Of a DNA stretch of 64,000 nucleotides, positions 41,371 through 51,252 are shown in pieces. Position numbers and translations under genes: made by a program. The notes beneath the pieces were generated by a model, which worked only from the letters and a program-made list of their open reading frames with translations, searched no databases and was not told the DNA's origin. Origin of the DNA: Leisingera aquaemixtae. GTDB lineage: Bacteria > Pseudomonadota > Alphaproteobacteria > Rhodobacterales > Rhodobacteraceae. Where the stretch lies: contig NZ_CYSR01000022.1 in assembly GCF_001458395.1 (NCBI RefSeq), positions 62,001 through 126,000 on the forward strand, read 5' to 3'. Position 1 is the stretch's first letter. Each line of letters starts with the position of its first letter.

Positions 41371-42468
41371 TCAGGTGTTGAACAGGAAGTGCAGCACGTC
41401 GCCGTCCTTGACGACATAGCTTTTGCCTTCGGCGCGCATCTTGCCGGCTTCCTTGGCGCCCTGTTCGCCGCCCATGGCGACAAAGTCGTCATAGGCGATG
41501 GTTTCGGCCCGGATAAAGCCCTTCTCGAAGTCGCCGTGGATAACGCCCGCCGCCTGCGGCGCGGCAGTGCCCTGGCGGATGGTCCAGGCGCGCGCTTCCT
41601 TGGGGCCGACTGTGAAGTAGGTTTCCAGGTGCAAAAGGTCGTAGCCTGCGCGGATCAGCCGGTCGAGACCGGCTTCGCTGAGGCCCATCTCCTCCAGGAA
41701 CATCTGGGCCTCTTCCGGGTCCAACTGGCTGATCTCTTCCTCGATCTGGGCAGAGATGATCACGTGGGCATTGCCCTGCGCCGCGGCCATCTCGGCCACC
41801 TTGGCGGAATGGGCGTTGCCCTCGACCGATTCCGACTCGCCCACGTTGCAGACATAGAGCACCGGTTTGGTGGTCAAGAGCTGCAGCATCTTCCAGGCCT
41901 TGGCGTCCTCGGCGTCGACCTCGACCAGGCGGGCGGGCTTGCCGTCTTCCAGCATCGCCTGGGCGGCGGCCAGCAGGCGGTCCTGCTGCTGGGCCTCCTT
42001 GTCGTTGCCCTTCAGCTTGCGCACCAGGTTGGCGCGGCGCTTCTCGATGCTTTCCAGATCGGCCAGCATCAGCTCGGTCTCGATCACCTCGGCGTCGGCC
42101 ACCGGATCGACGCGGCCGTCCACATGGGTCACGTCGCCGTCTTCAAAGCAGCGCAGCACATGGGCAATGGCATCTGTTTCGCGGATGTTGGCCAGGAACT
42201 GGTTGCCCAGGCCCTCGCCCTTCGACGCACCCTTCACCAGGCCCGCAATATCGACAAAGGTCATCCGGGTCGGGATGATCTGTTTCGACTTGGCGATCTC
42301 CGCCAGCTTGTCCAGCCGTGCGTCCGGCACCGCAACCTCGCCCACGTTGGGCTCGATGGTGCAGAACGGAAAGTTGGCCGCCTGCGCCGAGGCGGTTTTG
42401 GTCAGCGCGTTGAACAGCGTCGACTTGCCCACGTTGGGCAGGCCGACGATTCCCATTTTAAAGCCCAT
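41371..42468 (-). CDS. ychF: Ribosome-associated ATPase/GTPase YchF (OLA1 type)
   Basis: 365 residues beginning [25 protein letters not shown] (P-loop). [25 protein letters not shown] is the switch region, a helical hairpin lies near 130-190, and the TGS domain is at the end ([39 protein letters not shown]). YchF uses ATP, binds the ribosome and affects stress sensitivity. ATG 42468 has CAGGAGG before it. Confidence 0.96.
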   Translation of the reverse strand: MGFKMGIVGLPNVGKSTLFNALTKTASAQAANFPFCTIEPNVGEVAVPDARLDKLAEIAKSKQIIPTRMTFVDIAGLVKGASKGEGLGNQFLANIRETDAIAHVLRCFEDGDVTHVDGRVDPVADAEVIETELMLADLESIEKRRANLVRKLKGNDKEAQQQDRLLAAAQAMLEDGKPARLVEVDAEDAKAWKMLQLLTTKPVLYVCNVGESESVEGNAHSAKVAEMAAAQGNAHVIISAQIEEEISQLDPEEAQMFLEEMGLSEAGLDRLIRAGYDLLHLETYFTVGPKEARAWTIRQGTAAPQAAGVIHGDFEKGFIRAETIAYDDFVAMGGEQGAKEAGKMRAEGKSYVVKDGDVLHFLFNT

Positions 42469-42674
42469 TTCGGCCTCCTGATGCCATTTGGGAGCTGCTT
42501 CTAGGCAGCATTGGCCGGGCGCGCAAGCCAAGTATGGCTGGCAAAAGCGCCACAATCGGCTTCTGTGCGGCTCTGCACAGCAAGCCCTCATATTGCTTTT
42601 TCGTGAGGTGGCTTGGAAAACCACTGCAATAAAATATCTTTAAGCAAAATAAATAATTCTGCGAGGGGCTCGAA

Positions 42675-43172
42675 ATGAAACAGACAGCTTTGCTGGCGGC
42701 AGCGTTGTCGGCTGCCATGGTCTTGCCCGCGGCTGCCCAGGAGGTGACGCTGGGGCTGGGGTATTCCGACTATCACCGGGATGCGGCGGAAGACGGCGCA
42801 ATGTTCGCAGTGGACTACCTGCATGCGCCGTTCCACGAGCGCGGGCGGCTGTCGGCGCGCTTCGGCGCCGCGCTGGAGGTGCAGGAGACCGGCGAAGTGT
42901 TTGCCGGCGTCGGCATCAGCGGCGTGTTTGATCTGAACAATGACTGGTTCATCGAGTCCAGCTTGATGCCCGGCGCCTACCACGAAAGCTCCGATGCCAA
43001 CGACCTGGGCTCTGCCTTTGAAATCCGCACCCTGGTGGCGGTGGGCAAGCGGTTCCAGAACGGCAAGGCGGTATCGCTGGCGTTCAGCCACAAATCCAAC
43101 GCCTCGACCGCGGATGATAACCCCGGCGTGAACTCGGTGACGCTGCGCTGGCACATTCCACTGGGCGGCTGA
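42675..43172 (+). CDS. Acyloxyacyl hydrolase / PagL-like lipid A 3-O-deacylase
   Basis: 165 residues. Signal peptide MKQTALLAAALSAAMVLPAAAQ, then an eight-strand outer-membrane barrel. The PagL signature FSHKSNAST near residues 138-146 carries the catalytic His-Ser pair. It removes an ester-linked chain at position 3 of lipid A in the outer membrane. Upstream AT-rich sequence (42600-42660) probably holds the promoter. Divergent from ychF. Confidence 0.82.
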   Translation: MKQTALLAAALSAAMVLPAAAQEVTLGLGYSDYHRDAAEDGAMFAVDYLHAPFHERGRLSARFGAALEVQETGEVFAGVGISGVFDLNNDWFIESSLMPGAYHESSDANDLGSAFEIRTLVAVGKRFQNGKAVSLAFSHKSNASTADDNPGVNSVTLRWHIPLGG

Positions 43173-43277
43173 GCCGGGGCCTTCTTGCGGGCCGCACGGG
43201 CCGGCACACGGCGCGGGATTGATTTCCCGCGCAACATTCGGCACACCGGAGCGGAAACCTGAAAGCAAGGCCCGCCC

Positions 43278-44069
43278 ATGACCCGCATTGATGCCAAATT
43301 CGCCGAATTGAACGCCGCCGGAAAGAAAGCCTTTGTCACCTATGTGATGGCAGGGGATCCGGACTACGAGACCTCTCTGGAGATGGTGAAGGGGCTGCCG
43401 GGCGCGGGCGTGGACATCATCGAGCTGGGCCTGCCGTTCACCGATCCGATGGCCGACGGCCCGACCATTCAGCTGGCCGGGCAGCGCGCGCTGGACAGCG
43501 GCATGACGCTGGAGAAGACGCTGCAGCTGGCAGCCGACTTCCGCAAGGGCGACGACACCACCCCGATCGTGCTGATGGGCTATTACAACCCGATTTATAA
43601 CCGCGGCGTGGACAAGTTCCTGGAGGACGCCAAGGCCGCGGGCATCGACGGGCTGATCGTGGTGGACCTGCCGCCGGAAGAGGACGAAGAGCTGTGCATC
43701 CCGGCGCAGAAGGCGGGGCTGAACTTCATCCGCCTGGCGACCCCGACCACTGACGACGCGCGCCTGCCCAAGGTGCTGCAGAACACCTCCGGTTTTGTCT
43801 ATTACGTCTCGATCACCGGCATCACCGGCGCCGCTGAGGCCGAGGCCGGCGACGTCGGCCCCGAGGTCGCGCGCATCAAGGCGGCGACTGATCTGCCGAT
43901 CATCGTGGGCTTTGGCATCAACACGCCGGAGAAGGCGCAGAACATCGCCTCGATCTCTGACGGCGCGGTGGTGGGCAGTGCCATCGTCAGCCAGATCGGC
44001 GCAGGCAAGTCCCCGGAGGAAGTGCTGGCGTTCGTGAAGTCGCTTGCGGACGGCGCGCATAAGGGCTGA
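43278..44069 (+). CDS. trpA: Tryptophan synthase alpha chain
   Basis: 263 residues. Catalytic E49 and D60 are in [21 protein letters not shown], with the same numbering as the Salmonella enzyme. VSITGITGA and [12 protein letters not shown] form the phosphate site. It cleaves indole-3-glycerol phosphate to indole for TrpB. It is separated from trpB by four genes, so alpha and beta are not in one operon here. A terminator follows at 44206. Confidence 0.97.
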   Translation: MTRIDAKFAELNAAGKKAFVTYVMAGDPDYETSLEMVKGLPGAGVDIIELGLPFTDPMADGPTIQLAGQRALDSGMTLEKTLQLAADFRKGDDTTPIVLMGYYNPIYNRGVDKFLEDAKAAGIDGLIVVDLPPEEDEELCIPAQKAGLNFIRLATPTTDDARLPKVLQNTSGFVYYVSITGITGAAEAEAGDVGPEVARIKAATDLPIIVGFGINTPEKAQNIASISDGAVVGSAIVSQIGAGKSPEEVLAFVKSLADGAHKG

Positions 44070-44093
44070 GGGTCCAGGCGAATAAGACACCTA

Positions 44094-44156
44094 GGGCAGC
44101 GCCCGAGCCTGGGTGGGTGCGAAGCGCCCTCCCGTGGGGAGGGTCGGGCGCTGCCC
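44094..44156. repeat. Large nested inverted repeat after trpA
   Basis: Outer arms of 13 perfect bp (GGGCAGCGCCCGA at 44094-44106 with 44144-44156) enclose a smaller hairpin (CCCTCCC...GGGAGGG). Similar GCAGCGCCC elements recur between roseobacter genes, from memory. Confidence 0.5.
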
Positions 44157-44205
44157 GGCGGTGCCGCCGGGCGGTCCAGATGCGAGATGCGCCAATAGTT
44201 GAACA

Positions 44206-44230
44206 AACCGCGCCCTTTGGCGCGGTTTTT
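44206..44230 (+). terminator. Rho-independent terminator between trpA and lldD
   Basis: Stem AACCGCGCC/GGCGCGGTT (44206-44214 and 44219-44227), loop CTTT, followed by TTT. Confidence 0.88.
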
Positions 44231-44278
44231 GCGTCTCAAGGGGTGCGGCAAAGGCGGCGTTGCTTTTGTTGGGCTGGA

Positions 44279-44299
44279 TTGGTAAGAAAACTTTACCAA
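44279..44299. promoter_or_regulatory. Dyad upstream of lldD
   Basis: TTGGTAA-N7-TTACCAA, 22 bp before the GTG start. It is similar to the TTGGT...ACCAA half-sites of PdhR/LldR-type GntR regulators but with wider spacing. No such regulator gene is adjacent. Confidence 0.4.
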
Positions 44300-44320
44300 A
44301 CGAAAGCGGGAGACAGTCCG

Positions 44321-45487
44321 GTGCCGGTGATCACCAATATCAACGACCTGAAGCGCATCTATGAACGCCGCGTGCCGCGGATGTTCTATGACTATGCCGA
44401 AAGCGGCAGCTGGACCGAACAGACCTTCCGCGAGAACACCTCTGATTTCGAGAAGATCCGCCTGCGCCAGCGGGTGGCGGTGGATATGTCCGGGCGGACA
44501 ACCGCCAGCCGGATGATCGGCCAGGATGTGGCGATGCCGGTGGCGCTGGCCCCGGTGGGGCTGACGGGGATGCAGCACGCCGATGGCGAGATCAAGGCGG
44601 CGAAAGCGGCCGAGGACTTCGGGGTGCCGTTCACGCTCTCCACCATGTCGATCAACTCGATCGAGGAGGTGGCGGAGGCGACCTCCAAACCGTTTTGGTT
44701 CCAGCTTTATACCATGAAGGACGAGGACTATATCCGCCGCCTGATCCAGCGCGCCAAGGATGCCGGATGCTCCGCCCTGGTGATCACGCTGGATTTGCAG
44801 ATCCTCGGCCAGCGCCACAAGGATCTGAAGAACGGACTGTCGGCGCCGCCCAAACTGACGCCCAGGACCATTGCCAATCTGATGACCAAATGGGCCTGGG
44901 GTATCGAGATGCTGGGCGCCAAGCGGCGCAACTTCGGCAATATCGTGGGCCATGTGCACGGCGTCTCCGACACCTCGCAGTTGGGCGTCTGGACAGCAGA
45001 GCAGTTCGACCCGGCGCTGGACTGGGGCAAGGTCGAAAAGCTGATGGAGATGTGGGGCGGCAAGGTGATCCTGAAGGGGATCCTCGACGCGGAGGACGCG
45101 CGCATGGCGGCCAAGCTGGGGGCCGATGCCATCGTGGTCTCCAACCATGGCGGGCGGCAGCTGGACGGCGCGCTGAGCTCGATCCGGATGCTGCCGGAGA
45201 TCATGGATGCGGTCGGCAATGACGTCGAGGTGCATCTGGACAGCGGCATCCGCTCCGGCCAGGACGTGCTGAAGGCGCTGGCGCTGGGGGCCAAGGGCAC
45301 CATGATCGGGCGCGCCTTTGTCTACGGCCTGGGCGCGATGGGCCAAAAGGGCGTCACCGCGGCGCTGGAGGTGATCCGCAAGGAACTGGACACCACCATG
45401 GCGCTGTGCGGCGAACGCTCGGTCGAGGGGCTGGGGCGCCACAACCTGCTGATCCCGGAGGACTTTGGCGGCCGCTGGCAACCGTGA
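44321..45487 (+). CDS. lldD: FMN-dependent alpha-hydroxy-acid (L-lactate) dehydrogenase, GTG start
   Basis: 388 residues. Family motifs: VPRMFYDYAESGSWTEQTFREN, ALAPVGLTGMQHADGEIKAAKAA, FQLYTMKD and the active-site region AIVVSNHGGRQLDGA with the catalytic histidine; LDSGIRSGQDVLKALALGA binds the FMN phosphate. It oxidises L-lactate or a related hydroxy acid at the membrane and passes electrons to the quinone pool. The GTG at 44321 follows CGGGAG and gives the family N-terminus MPVITNINDL. A regulatory dyad lies just upstream. Confidence 0.92.
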   Translation: MPVITNINDLKRIYERRVPRMFYDYAESGSWTEQTFRENTSDFEKIRLRQRVAVDMSGRTTASRMIGQDVAMPVALAPVGLTGMQHADGEIKAAKAAEDFGVPFTLSTMSINSIEEVAEATSKPFWFQLYTMKDEDYIRRLIQRAKDAGCSALVITLDLQILGQRHKDLKNGLSAPPKLTPRTIANLMTKWAWGIEMLGAKRRNFGNIVGHVHGVSDTSQLGVWTAEQFDPALDWGKVEKLMEMWGGKVILKGILDAEDARMAAKLGADAIVVSNHGGRQLDGALSSIRMLPEIMDAVGNDVEVHLDSGIRSGQDVLKALALGAKGTMIGRAFVYGLGAMGQKGVTAALEVIRKELDTTMALCGERSVEGLGRHNLLIPEDFGGRWQP

Positions 45488-45584
45488 AGCCAGCACAATA
45501 AAGACAAACGAACGGAGATTTCCCTGTCCAAGCCTCCCGCAGAAGCGCAACCATGGGTTGTTAATTTTGTATCCGGAGGATTTG

Positions 45585-47327
45585 ATGAGGACGTTGATAG
45601 CAACCTGCGCGATTGGCGCGGCAGCCATGGCCGCGCCGGCAGCGGCGCAGACGGTTTATGTCAATCAGGGCAGCGATTGGACGCCCAGCCTGCGCCAGCA
45701 GTTCTACACCCAGGACCAGGGCGCCCGCATCATGCCGCTTGGCTGGATGCGGGCGCTGGCCCTGCCGGACGGCGAGGCATTCCTGCACGATGCGCTGGCG
45801 CGTTATGGCTACCTGCCGATGACCGGGCGGCAGGAGGCGGACCTTCCTGCGGGCTTCACCACCAATGGCAGCGGCGCGGATATGGCGGTGGGCATGCCCT
45901 GTCCCGCCTGCCACACCCGCCAGATCGAAGTCAGCGGCACCGCCTACAGGATCGACGGCGGCCCCGGCATCGTCGATTTCCAGAGCTTCCTGAAGGATCT
46001 GGACGATGCGGTGCTGGCCGTGCTGGCAGAGGATGCGGCGTTTGACGCCTTTGCGGACAAGGTGCTGGGCAGCGGTGCTTCGGAGTCCGAACGCAACGCG
46101 CTGAAGGCAGAAGTGGAGGTCTGGAGCAACCGCTTCCACACCCTGATCAGCCGCTCGCTGCCGGACCCGGCCTGGGGGCCTGCGCGGCTGGATGCGGTGT
46201 CGATGATCTTCAACCGGCTGGCGGGGCTGGATCTCGGCGACCCGGCGGACGACCATCTGATTCCGGAAAACATCGCGGTGGCCGATGCGCCCACCCGCTA
46301 CCCGTTCCTGTGGAACGCGGCGCGGCAGGACTTCACCCAATGGCCTGGGTTCTCCGCCAACGGCAACGATCTGCTGGGGCTGTCGCGCAACCTGGGCGAG
46401 GTCTATGGCGTCTTTGCCGAATTCCATCCGCAGCCGCAGTCCGGGGTGCTGTTCAACCGGGACTACATCTCGCAGAACTCGGCCAACTGGGGCGGGCTGA
46501 AGGCGCTGGAGGAATGGATCTGGGACATCGGCGCGCCGCAGTGGCCGTGGGAGCTGGACCATGATCTGGCCGCCCAGGGCGAGGCGGTGTTCAACCGGAC
46601 CGCGGCAGAGGGCGGCTGCGTGGCCTGCCATGGCAAGAAGAAAGGCAAGTTCCGCTCGATCTTCCACACCACCTGGGAGACGCCGATCCTGGATGCGGGC
46701 ACCGACACGCGGGAATGCGGGGTGCTGACCCGCACGGTCAAGACCGGCGTGCTGGAGGGGGCGTCGATCCCGCTGACCGGCACCACGCTGGGCGCAGAGG
46801 CCAAGGCGTTCGACGTGCTGGCGGTGTCGGTGATCGGCGCCATCGTGCAGCATTCGCTGGGGGCCTTCGGTGAGGATTTTGTGGCGACCGCCAAGGCCGC
46901 AGAGGCGACGCCGGGCAACGAAGACGACCGCGATGCGCTCTCGGAGTTCGAAGACCTGCGCAAGGCCTTCCCGACGGGCGACAATGCAGGGATGCTCAAA
47001 TCCGCGGCAGAGCCGGGCTGCAAATACGAGGCCCGGGTGCTGGACGGGATCTGGGCCGCGGCGCCTTATCTGCACAACGGGTCGGTGCCGACGCTGCGCG
47101 ATCTGCTGACCGCGCCCGCAGACCGCCCAGCGTCCTTCAAGCCCGGCCCGGCCTACGATATCGAGGCGGTGGGCATGGCGGCGGAGCAGACCGCCTTTGA
47201 CCAGGTGATCGAGACCACCGGCTGCGATCAGCTTGATTCGGGCAACAGCCGCTGCGGCCACGATTATGGCACCAGCCTGTCCGCGGCGGACAAAACGGCC
47301 TTGCTGGAGTATCTGAAGTCGATCTGA
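45585..47327 (+). CDS. Periplasmic di-heme cytochrome c, RoxA-like/peroxidase-like
   Basis: 580 residues. Signal peptide MRTLIATCAIGAAAMAAPAAAQ, then two heme sites: CPACH (C106/C109/H110) and CVACH (C345/C348/H349). The C-terminal part (IWAAAPYLHNGSVPTLRDLL ... RPASFKPGPAYD) is typical of di-heme peroxidase relatives grouped as RoxA-like. Substrate and reaction are not determined by this; RoxA itself cleaves rubber, but most relatives are uncharacterised. It follows lldD after 97 bp; ATG 45585 has GGAGGA before it. A role in periplasmic electron transfer or oxidation is inferred. Confidence 0.78.
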   Translation: MRTLIATCAIGAAAMAAPAAAQTVYVNQGSDWTPSLRQQFYTQDQGARIMPLGWMRALALPDGEAFLHDALARYGYLPMTGRQEADLPAGFTTNGSGADMAVGMPCPACHTRQIEVSGTAYRIDGGPGIVDFQSFLKDLDDAVLAVLAEDAAFDAFADKVLGSGASESERNALKAEVEVWSNRFHTLISRSLPDPAWGPARLDAVSMIFNRLAGLDLGDPADDHLIPENIAVADAPTRYPFLWNAARQDFTQWPGFSANGNDLLGLSRNLGEVYGVFAEFHPQPQSGVLFNRDYISQNSANWGGLKALEEWIWDIGAPQWPWELDHDLAAQGEAVFNRTAAEGGCVACHGKKKGKFRSIFHTTWETPILDAGTDTRECGVLTRTVKTGVLEGASIPLTGTTLGAEAKAFDVLAVSVIGAIVQHSLGAFGEDFVATAKAAEATPGNEDDRDALSEFEDLRKAFPTGDNAGMLKSAAEPGCKYEARVLDGIWAAAPYLHNGSVPTLRDLLTAPADRPASFKPGPAYDIEAVGMAAEQTAFDQVIETTGCDQLDSGNSRCGHDYGTSLSAADKTALLEYLKSI

Positions 47328-47474
47328 GTCCCTCGAAAAGCGGCCGCAGCCCTGTTTGCAAGGGCTGCGGCGGCAGGAAACCCCTTTCCAAAATGGCTGA
47401 ACGGGTCTATAGGCACGGCTTCACGCGGGGTGACAGCCTTGGAGGCACCCCGGCAGACATATTGGAGAATTAAG

Positions 47475-48104
47475 ATGGCAAAAGAGATTCCTGATCTCGT
47501 AGTCCAGGAACGTGCGGGGACAGGCAAGGGCGCCGCTCGCGCTGCGCGCCGCGCAGGCATGGTTCCGGGTGTGGTTTACGGTGGCGACGCAGAGCCGCTG
47601 GCAATCCAGGTTCCGTTCAACGAGCTGCTGAAAAAGCTGAAAGCCGGCCAGTTCAAGTCCACTCTGTGGAACCTGAAAGTGGAAGGCCACGACGACGTGC
47701 GCGTGATCTGCCGCGACGTTCAGCGCGACGTGGTGAAGGACCTGCCGACCCACCTCGACCTGATGCGCCTGCGCCGCACCTCGAAGATCAACCTGTACAT
47801 CCCGGTTGAATTCATCAACGAAGACCAGGCCCCTGGCATCAAGAAGGGCGGCATGCTGAACGTGACCCGCCCCGAGGTTGAGCTGGTTGTGACCGCCGGT
47901 GATATCCCCGAGAAGCTGGTTGTCGACATGGCAGGCCTGAACATCGGCGACGTTGTCACCATCTCGTCGATCGAGCTGCCGAAAGGCACCAAGCCGACCA
48001 TCGACCGCGACTTCGTGATTGCCAACATCGCATCGCCCGGCGGCCTGTCCTCTTCCGATGACGAGGAAGACGAAGAGGTCGAAGCGACCGAAGTCGAACA
48101 ATAA
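47475..48104 (+). CDS. rplY: 50S ribosomal protein L25 (general stress protein Ctc type)
   Basis: 209 residues, the long L25/TL5 form: 5S-rRNA-binding domain ([35 protein letters not shown]) and C-terminal TL5 domain, ending in an acidic tail ([18 protein letters not shown]). Codon bias is high. ATG 47475 follows GGAGAA. pth follows after an unrelated oxidoreductase gene; L25 and Pth are often neighbours. A terminator ends the gene. Confidence 0.96.
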   Translation: MAKEIPDLVVQERAGTGKGAARAARRAGMVPGVVYGGDAEPLAIQVPFNELLKKLKAGQFKSTLWNLKVEGHDDVRVICRDVQRDVVKDLPTHLDLMRLRRTSKINLYIPVEFINEDQAPGIKKGGMLNVTRPEVELVVTAGDIPEKLVVDMAGLNIGDVVTISSIELPKGTKPTIDRDFVIANIASPGGLSSSDDEEDEEVEATEVEQ

Positions 48105-48133
48105 GACCCGCGCCCGTCCGGGCAACGGTTTCG

Positions 48134-48164
48134 CGGGCTCCCATCCGGGGGCCCGTTTTCTTTT
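48134..48164 (+). terminator. rplY terminator
   Basis: A 9-bp stem with one G-T pair (48134-48142 and 48147-48155), loop ATCC, then TTTTCTTTT. Confidence 0.9.
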
Positions 48165-48249
48165 GCGCGGCGCGCGCTCCGCAAGTGATTGACTTTCCCC
48201 GGTACCGCTGCCCCAGTTCCGTCTGACAGAGAGCGGAGGGGAGCGGGGC

Positions 48250-49491
48250 ATGGCCGATTACGATATTGCCGTTGCGGGCGCGGGCGCGGTCGGCATGAGC
48301 TGCGCACTGTGGGCGCAGATGCGCGGGCACCGGGTGCTGCTGGCGGATCCGAACCCGCCGGGATCGGGCGCCAGCTATGGCAATGCCTGCACGCTCGCGA
48401 CCTATGCCTGCCTGCCGGTGAACGACCCGTCGGTGCTGACGGGACTGCCCGGCCTGATGTTCTCCAAGGACAGCCCGCTGTCGCTGTCTTATGCCCATGC
48501 GCTGCGCAATCCGCGCTGGATGCTGTCCTTTCTGGCCAATTGCCGCGCCGCGCCCTCGCGCCGGATCGCGGGGCATCTGGCGGATCTGCTGGCCCACGCC
48601 GATGCCGGGATCAATCCGCTGATCGAGGCGGCCGGCGCCCAGGATCTGGTGGTGGCGCGCGGCCAGCTGTCGGTGTGGTCCACCGCATCGGCGGCCCAAG
48701 CGGCCACCGCGGACCTGGAGCAGCGCCGCGCGCTGGGGGTGCCCTGGCGCGAGGTCGGTGCGGAGGAAGCGCTGGAGATGGAGCCGGGCTTGCGCCTGCC
48801 CGTCAAGCGCGCGGTGCATTTCCACGCCGCGCGGCACTTGCGCGACCCGCAGGAGCTGATCACCCGGATGCACCGGGCCTTCACCGAACTGGGCGGCACC
48901 ACGCTGCGGGCGTCGGTGGAAGCGATCAGGACCTCCGACAACGGAGTGGAGCTGCTGGCGGACGGTCAAAGCCTGACGGCGGGGCGGGCGGTGATCGCCA
49001 GCGGGGCTTTCTCGAAACGCATCAAAGGGGCGGGCACGGACAAGCTGCCGCTGGGCACCGAGCGCGGCTATCACCTGATGTATGGAGGCGAGGCGCACAG
49101 GGTGACGCGGCCTGTGGGCTGGGGCGAGGCGGGATTTTACGCGGTGCCCCATGCCCAGGGCCTGCGCCTGACCGGCACGGTGGAGATTGCATCGCTGGAT
49201 GCGCCTGCGAACCAGCGCCGGCTGGCCTATATCGCCCGCAAGGGGGCCGAGATGCTGGGGCCGCTGCCGGAGCCGGACAGCGAGTGGCTGGGCTTCCGCC
49301 CGACGCTGCCGGATTCGCTGCCGGTCATCGGGCCCAGCCCGCAATCGGACCGGCTGCTTTATGCCTTTGGCCATCAGCACATCGGACTGACCCTGAGCGG
49401 CATCACCGGGCGGCTGATCGCGGATCTGGCGGAAGGCCGCCAGCCCAATGTCGATCTGTCGCCATTTGCGGCGGACCGGGCCTTTGCCTGA
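48250..49491 (+). CDS. DadA-like FAD-dependent D-amino-acid dehydrogenase
   Basis: 413 residues. FAD motif DIAVAGAGAVGMSCALWAQMRGHRVLLAD at the N-terminus and a second dinucleotide-contact region near the end (LGFRPTLPDSLPVIGPSP ... YAFGHQHIGLTLSGITG) match the DadA/glycine-oxidase group. It probably oxidises D-amino acids or related amines at the membrane. It sits between rplY and pth, both core genes, with its own short leader. Confidence 0.82.
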   Translation: MADYDIAVAGAGAVGMSCALWAQMRGHRVLLADPNPPGSGASYGNACTLATYACLPVNDPSVLTGLPGLMFSKDSPLSLSYAHALRNPRWMLSFLANCRAAPSRRIAGHLADLLAHADAGINPLIEAAGAQDLVVARGQLSVWSTASAAQAATADLEQRRALGVPWREVGAEEALEMEPGLRLPVKRAVHFHAARHLRDPQELITRMHRAFTELGGTTLRASVEAIRTSDNGVELLADGQSLTAGRAVIASGAFSKRIKGAGTDKLPLGTERGYHLMYGGEAHRVTRPVGWGEAGFYAVPHAQGLRLTGTVEIASLDAPANQRRLAYIARKGAEMLGPLPEPDSEWLGFRPTLPDSLPVIGPSPQSDRLLYAFGHQHIGLTLSGITGRLIADLAEGRQPNVDLSPFAADRAFA

Positions 49492-49566
49492 GGGCGCCGG
49501 CCTCTGGATTCCGCGGCCCAAATAGGGCATCACTCGGTTTCCTTGAAACGCAAGCGGGCAGAACCC

Positions 49567-50250
49567 ATGAAACTCTTTGTCGGCCTTGGCAATCCCGGCC
49601 CGAAGTATGAGCGCAACCGCCATAACATCGGCTTCATGGCGCTGGACCAGATCGCGTCGGATCATGGGTTCAGTCCCTGGAAATCCAAGTTCCAGGCGCT
49701 GATCAGCGAGGGGGTCTTGGGCGGTGTGAAGGTGCTGCTCTTGAAGCCGCAGACCTTCATGAACCTCTCCGGCCAATCGGTGGGTGAGGCGATGCGGTTT
49801 TACAAGCTGACGCCGGCTGATGTGGTGGTGCTGCATGACGAGCTGGACCTGGCGCCGGGCAAGGCGCGGATGAAACAGGGCGGCGGCCATGCCGGCCATA
49901 ACGGCCTGCGCTCCATCCATTCGCACATCGGCGCCGACTACGCCCGGGTGCGGCTGGGGATCGGCCATCCGGGCCACAAGGACGCGGTCGCGGGCTATGT
50001 GCTGCGCGACTTCCCCAAGGCGGATGAGGGCTGGCTGGACGATCTGATGCGCGGCATCTCCGACGGTGCGGCAGAGCTGGCGAAGGGCGATGGCGGCAAG
50101 TTCATGAATGCAGTTGCCTTGAGGGTGGCGCCGCCGCGCAGCTCTACCACCAAGCCCAAGGCAGAGGCGAAGGCGGAGAATGCGGCCAGGGGGGAGACGG
50201 CGCCGGACACCCGCTCGCCGCTGGAAAAGCTGATGGACAAGTTCAAGTGA
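49567..50250 (+). CDS. pth: Peptidyl-tRNA hydrolase
   Basis: 227 residues. MKLFVGLGNPGPKYERNRHNIGFMALD contains the catalytic His in NRHNIGF; KPQTFMNLSGQSV and HDELDLAPGKARMKQGGGHAGHNGLRSI are family motifs. It releases tRNA from stalled peptidyl-tRNA. The last ~45 residues are a lysine/alanine-rich tail beyond the usual ~190 aa core. The ATG at 49567 gives the standard N-terminus. Confidence 0.96.
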   Translation: MKLFVGLGNPGPKYERNRHNIGFMALDQIASDHGFSPWKSKFQALISEGVLGGVKVLLLKPQTFMNLSGQSVGEAMRFYKLTPADVVVLHDELDLAPGKARMKQGGGHAGHNGLRSIHSHIGADYARVRLGIGHPGHKDAVAGYVLRDFPKADEGWLDDLMRGISDGAAELAKGDGGKFMNAVALRVAPPRSSTTKPKAEAKAENAARGETAPDTRSPLEKLMDKFK

Positions 50251-50266
50251 GCCAAGGGGCAGACAG

Positions 50267-51187
50267 ATGGTGAAACTGATTATCGACACCGATCCGGGCA
50301 TCGACGATGCGATGGCGATCTTCTATGCCGCCGCGGCGCCGGACATCGACCTCTTGGGGCTGACCACGATCTTCGGCAATGTGACCACGGCAACGGCCAC
50401 CCGCAACGCGCTGCGCCTTCTGGAAGCGGCGGAACTGGATGTGCCGGTGGCCGCAGGCGCGACCGTGCCGCTGGTGCTGCCGCCGTTCAACCCCTCGTCG
50501 CATGTGCACGGGGACGAAGGCTTTGGCGACATTCCGGCGGCGGAGCCCAAGGGCAAACCGCTGGAGGAGGACGCCGCGGCGTTCCTGTGCCGCATGGCGC
50601 GCGAGCACAAGGGCGAGCTGGTAGTCTGTCCGATCGGCCCGCTGACCAATATCGCCCTGGCCATGCAGCGCGACCCGGAGTTCATCCAGAACGTCAAATC
50701 CATCGTGGTGATGGGCGGCTCGCTGGAGGAGGGCGGCAATATCACGCCGCACGCAGAGGCCAATATCTATCACGACCCGCACGCCGCGGACGTGGTCTGC
50801 CAGGGCGGGGCCAAGGTGGTGTTTGTGGGGCTGGACGTCACCCACCGCATTCTTTGCCTGGCCGAGGATTTCGAGGCCATCGCGGCCAGGTCGCCGGAGC
50901 TGGGCGGCATGCTGCAGGAGATGTCTTACTTCTACCTCAAGTTCTATCACGAGGTTGCGGGCAAGAACGGCTGCTCGCTGCATGACCCGGCGGCGGTGAT
51001 CGCCTGCACCCATCCGGAGCTGTTCGGGATGCGCGATGTGCCGCTTGAGGTTTCCTGCGAGGGGGAGACCTCCGGTGCCACGCTGGCCGCGCCACAGAGC
51101 GGGCGCGACCCGGTGAAGGTCTGCATGACGGTGGACGCGGAGGCGGTGAAATCGCAGTTCCTGAAGCGGCTGGCGCTGCTGCCGTAA
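50267..51187 (+). CDS. Nucleoside hydrolase (inosine-uridine preferring type)
   Basis: 306 residues beginning KLIIDTDPGIDDAMAIFYA, the calcium-binding aspartate motif DTDPGIDDA. IVVMGGSLEEGGNITPHAEANIYHDPHAAD carries further ligand and sugar contacts. It hydrolyses ribonucleosides to base and ribose in salvage. It starts 16 bp after pth and probably shares its transcript. Substrate preference (IunH, RihA or RihC type) cannot be set. Confidence 0.92.
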   Translation: MVKLIIDTDPGIDDAMAIFYAAAAPDIDLLGLTTIFGNVTTATATRNALRLLEAAELDVPVAAGATVPLVLPPFNPSSHVHGDEGFGDIPAAEPKGKPLEEDAAAFLCRMAREHKGELVVCPIGPLTNIALAMQRDPEFIQNVKSIVVMGGSLEEGGNITPHAEANIYHDPHAADVVCQGGAKVVFVGLDVTHRILCLAEDFEAIAARSPELGGMLQEMSYFYLKFYHEVAGKNGCSLHDPAAVIACTHPELFGMRDVPLEVSCEGETSGATLAAPQSGRDPVKVCMTVDAEAVKSQFLKRLALLP

Positions 51188-51252
51188 CGGGGCGGCCGCA
51201 CGTCCCGCCCGCTACCGCGCCGGGGCCGGGCGGGCGGCTCTGACGGCGGGGT

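Noticed and set aside
47956-50301. 781-codon minus-strand frame opposite rplY, the DadA-like gene and pth
   Set aside because: It covers three well-supported genes and has no recognisable domain.
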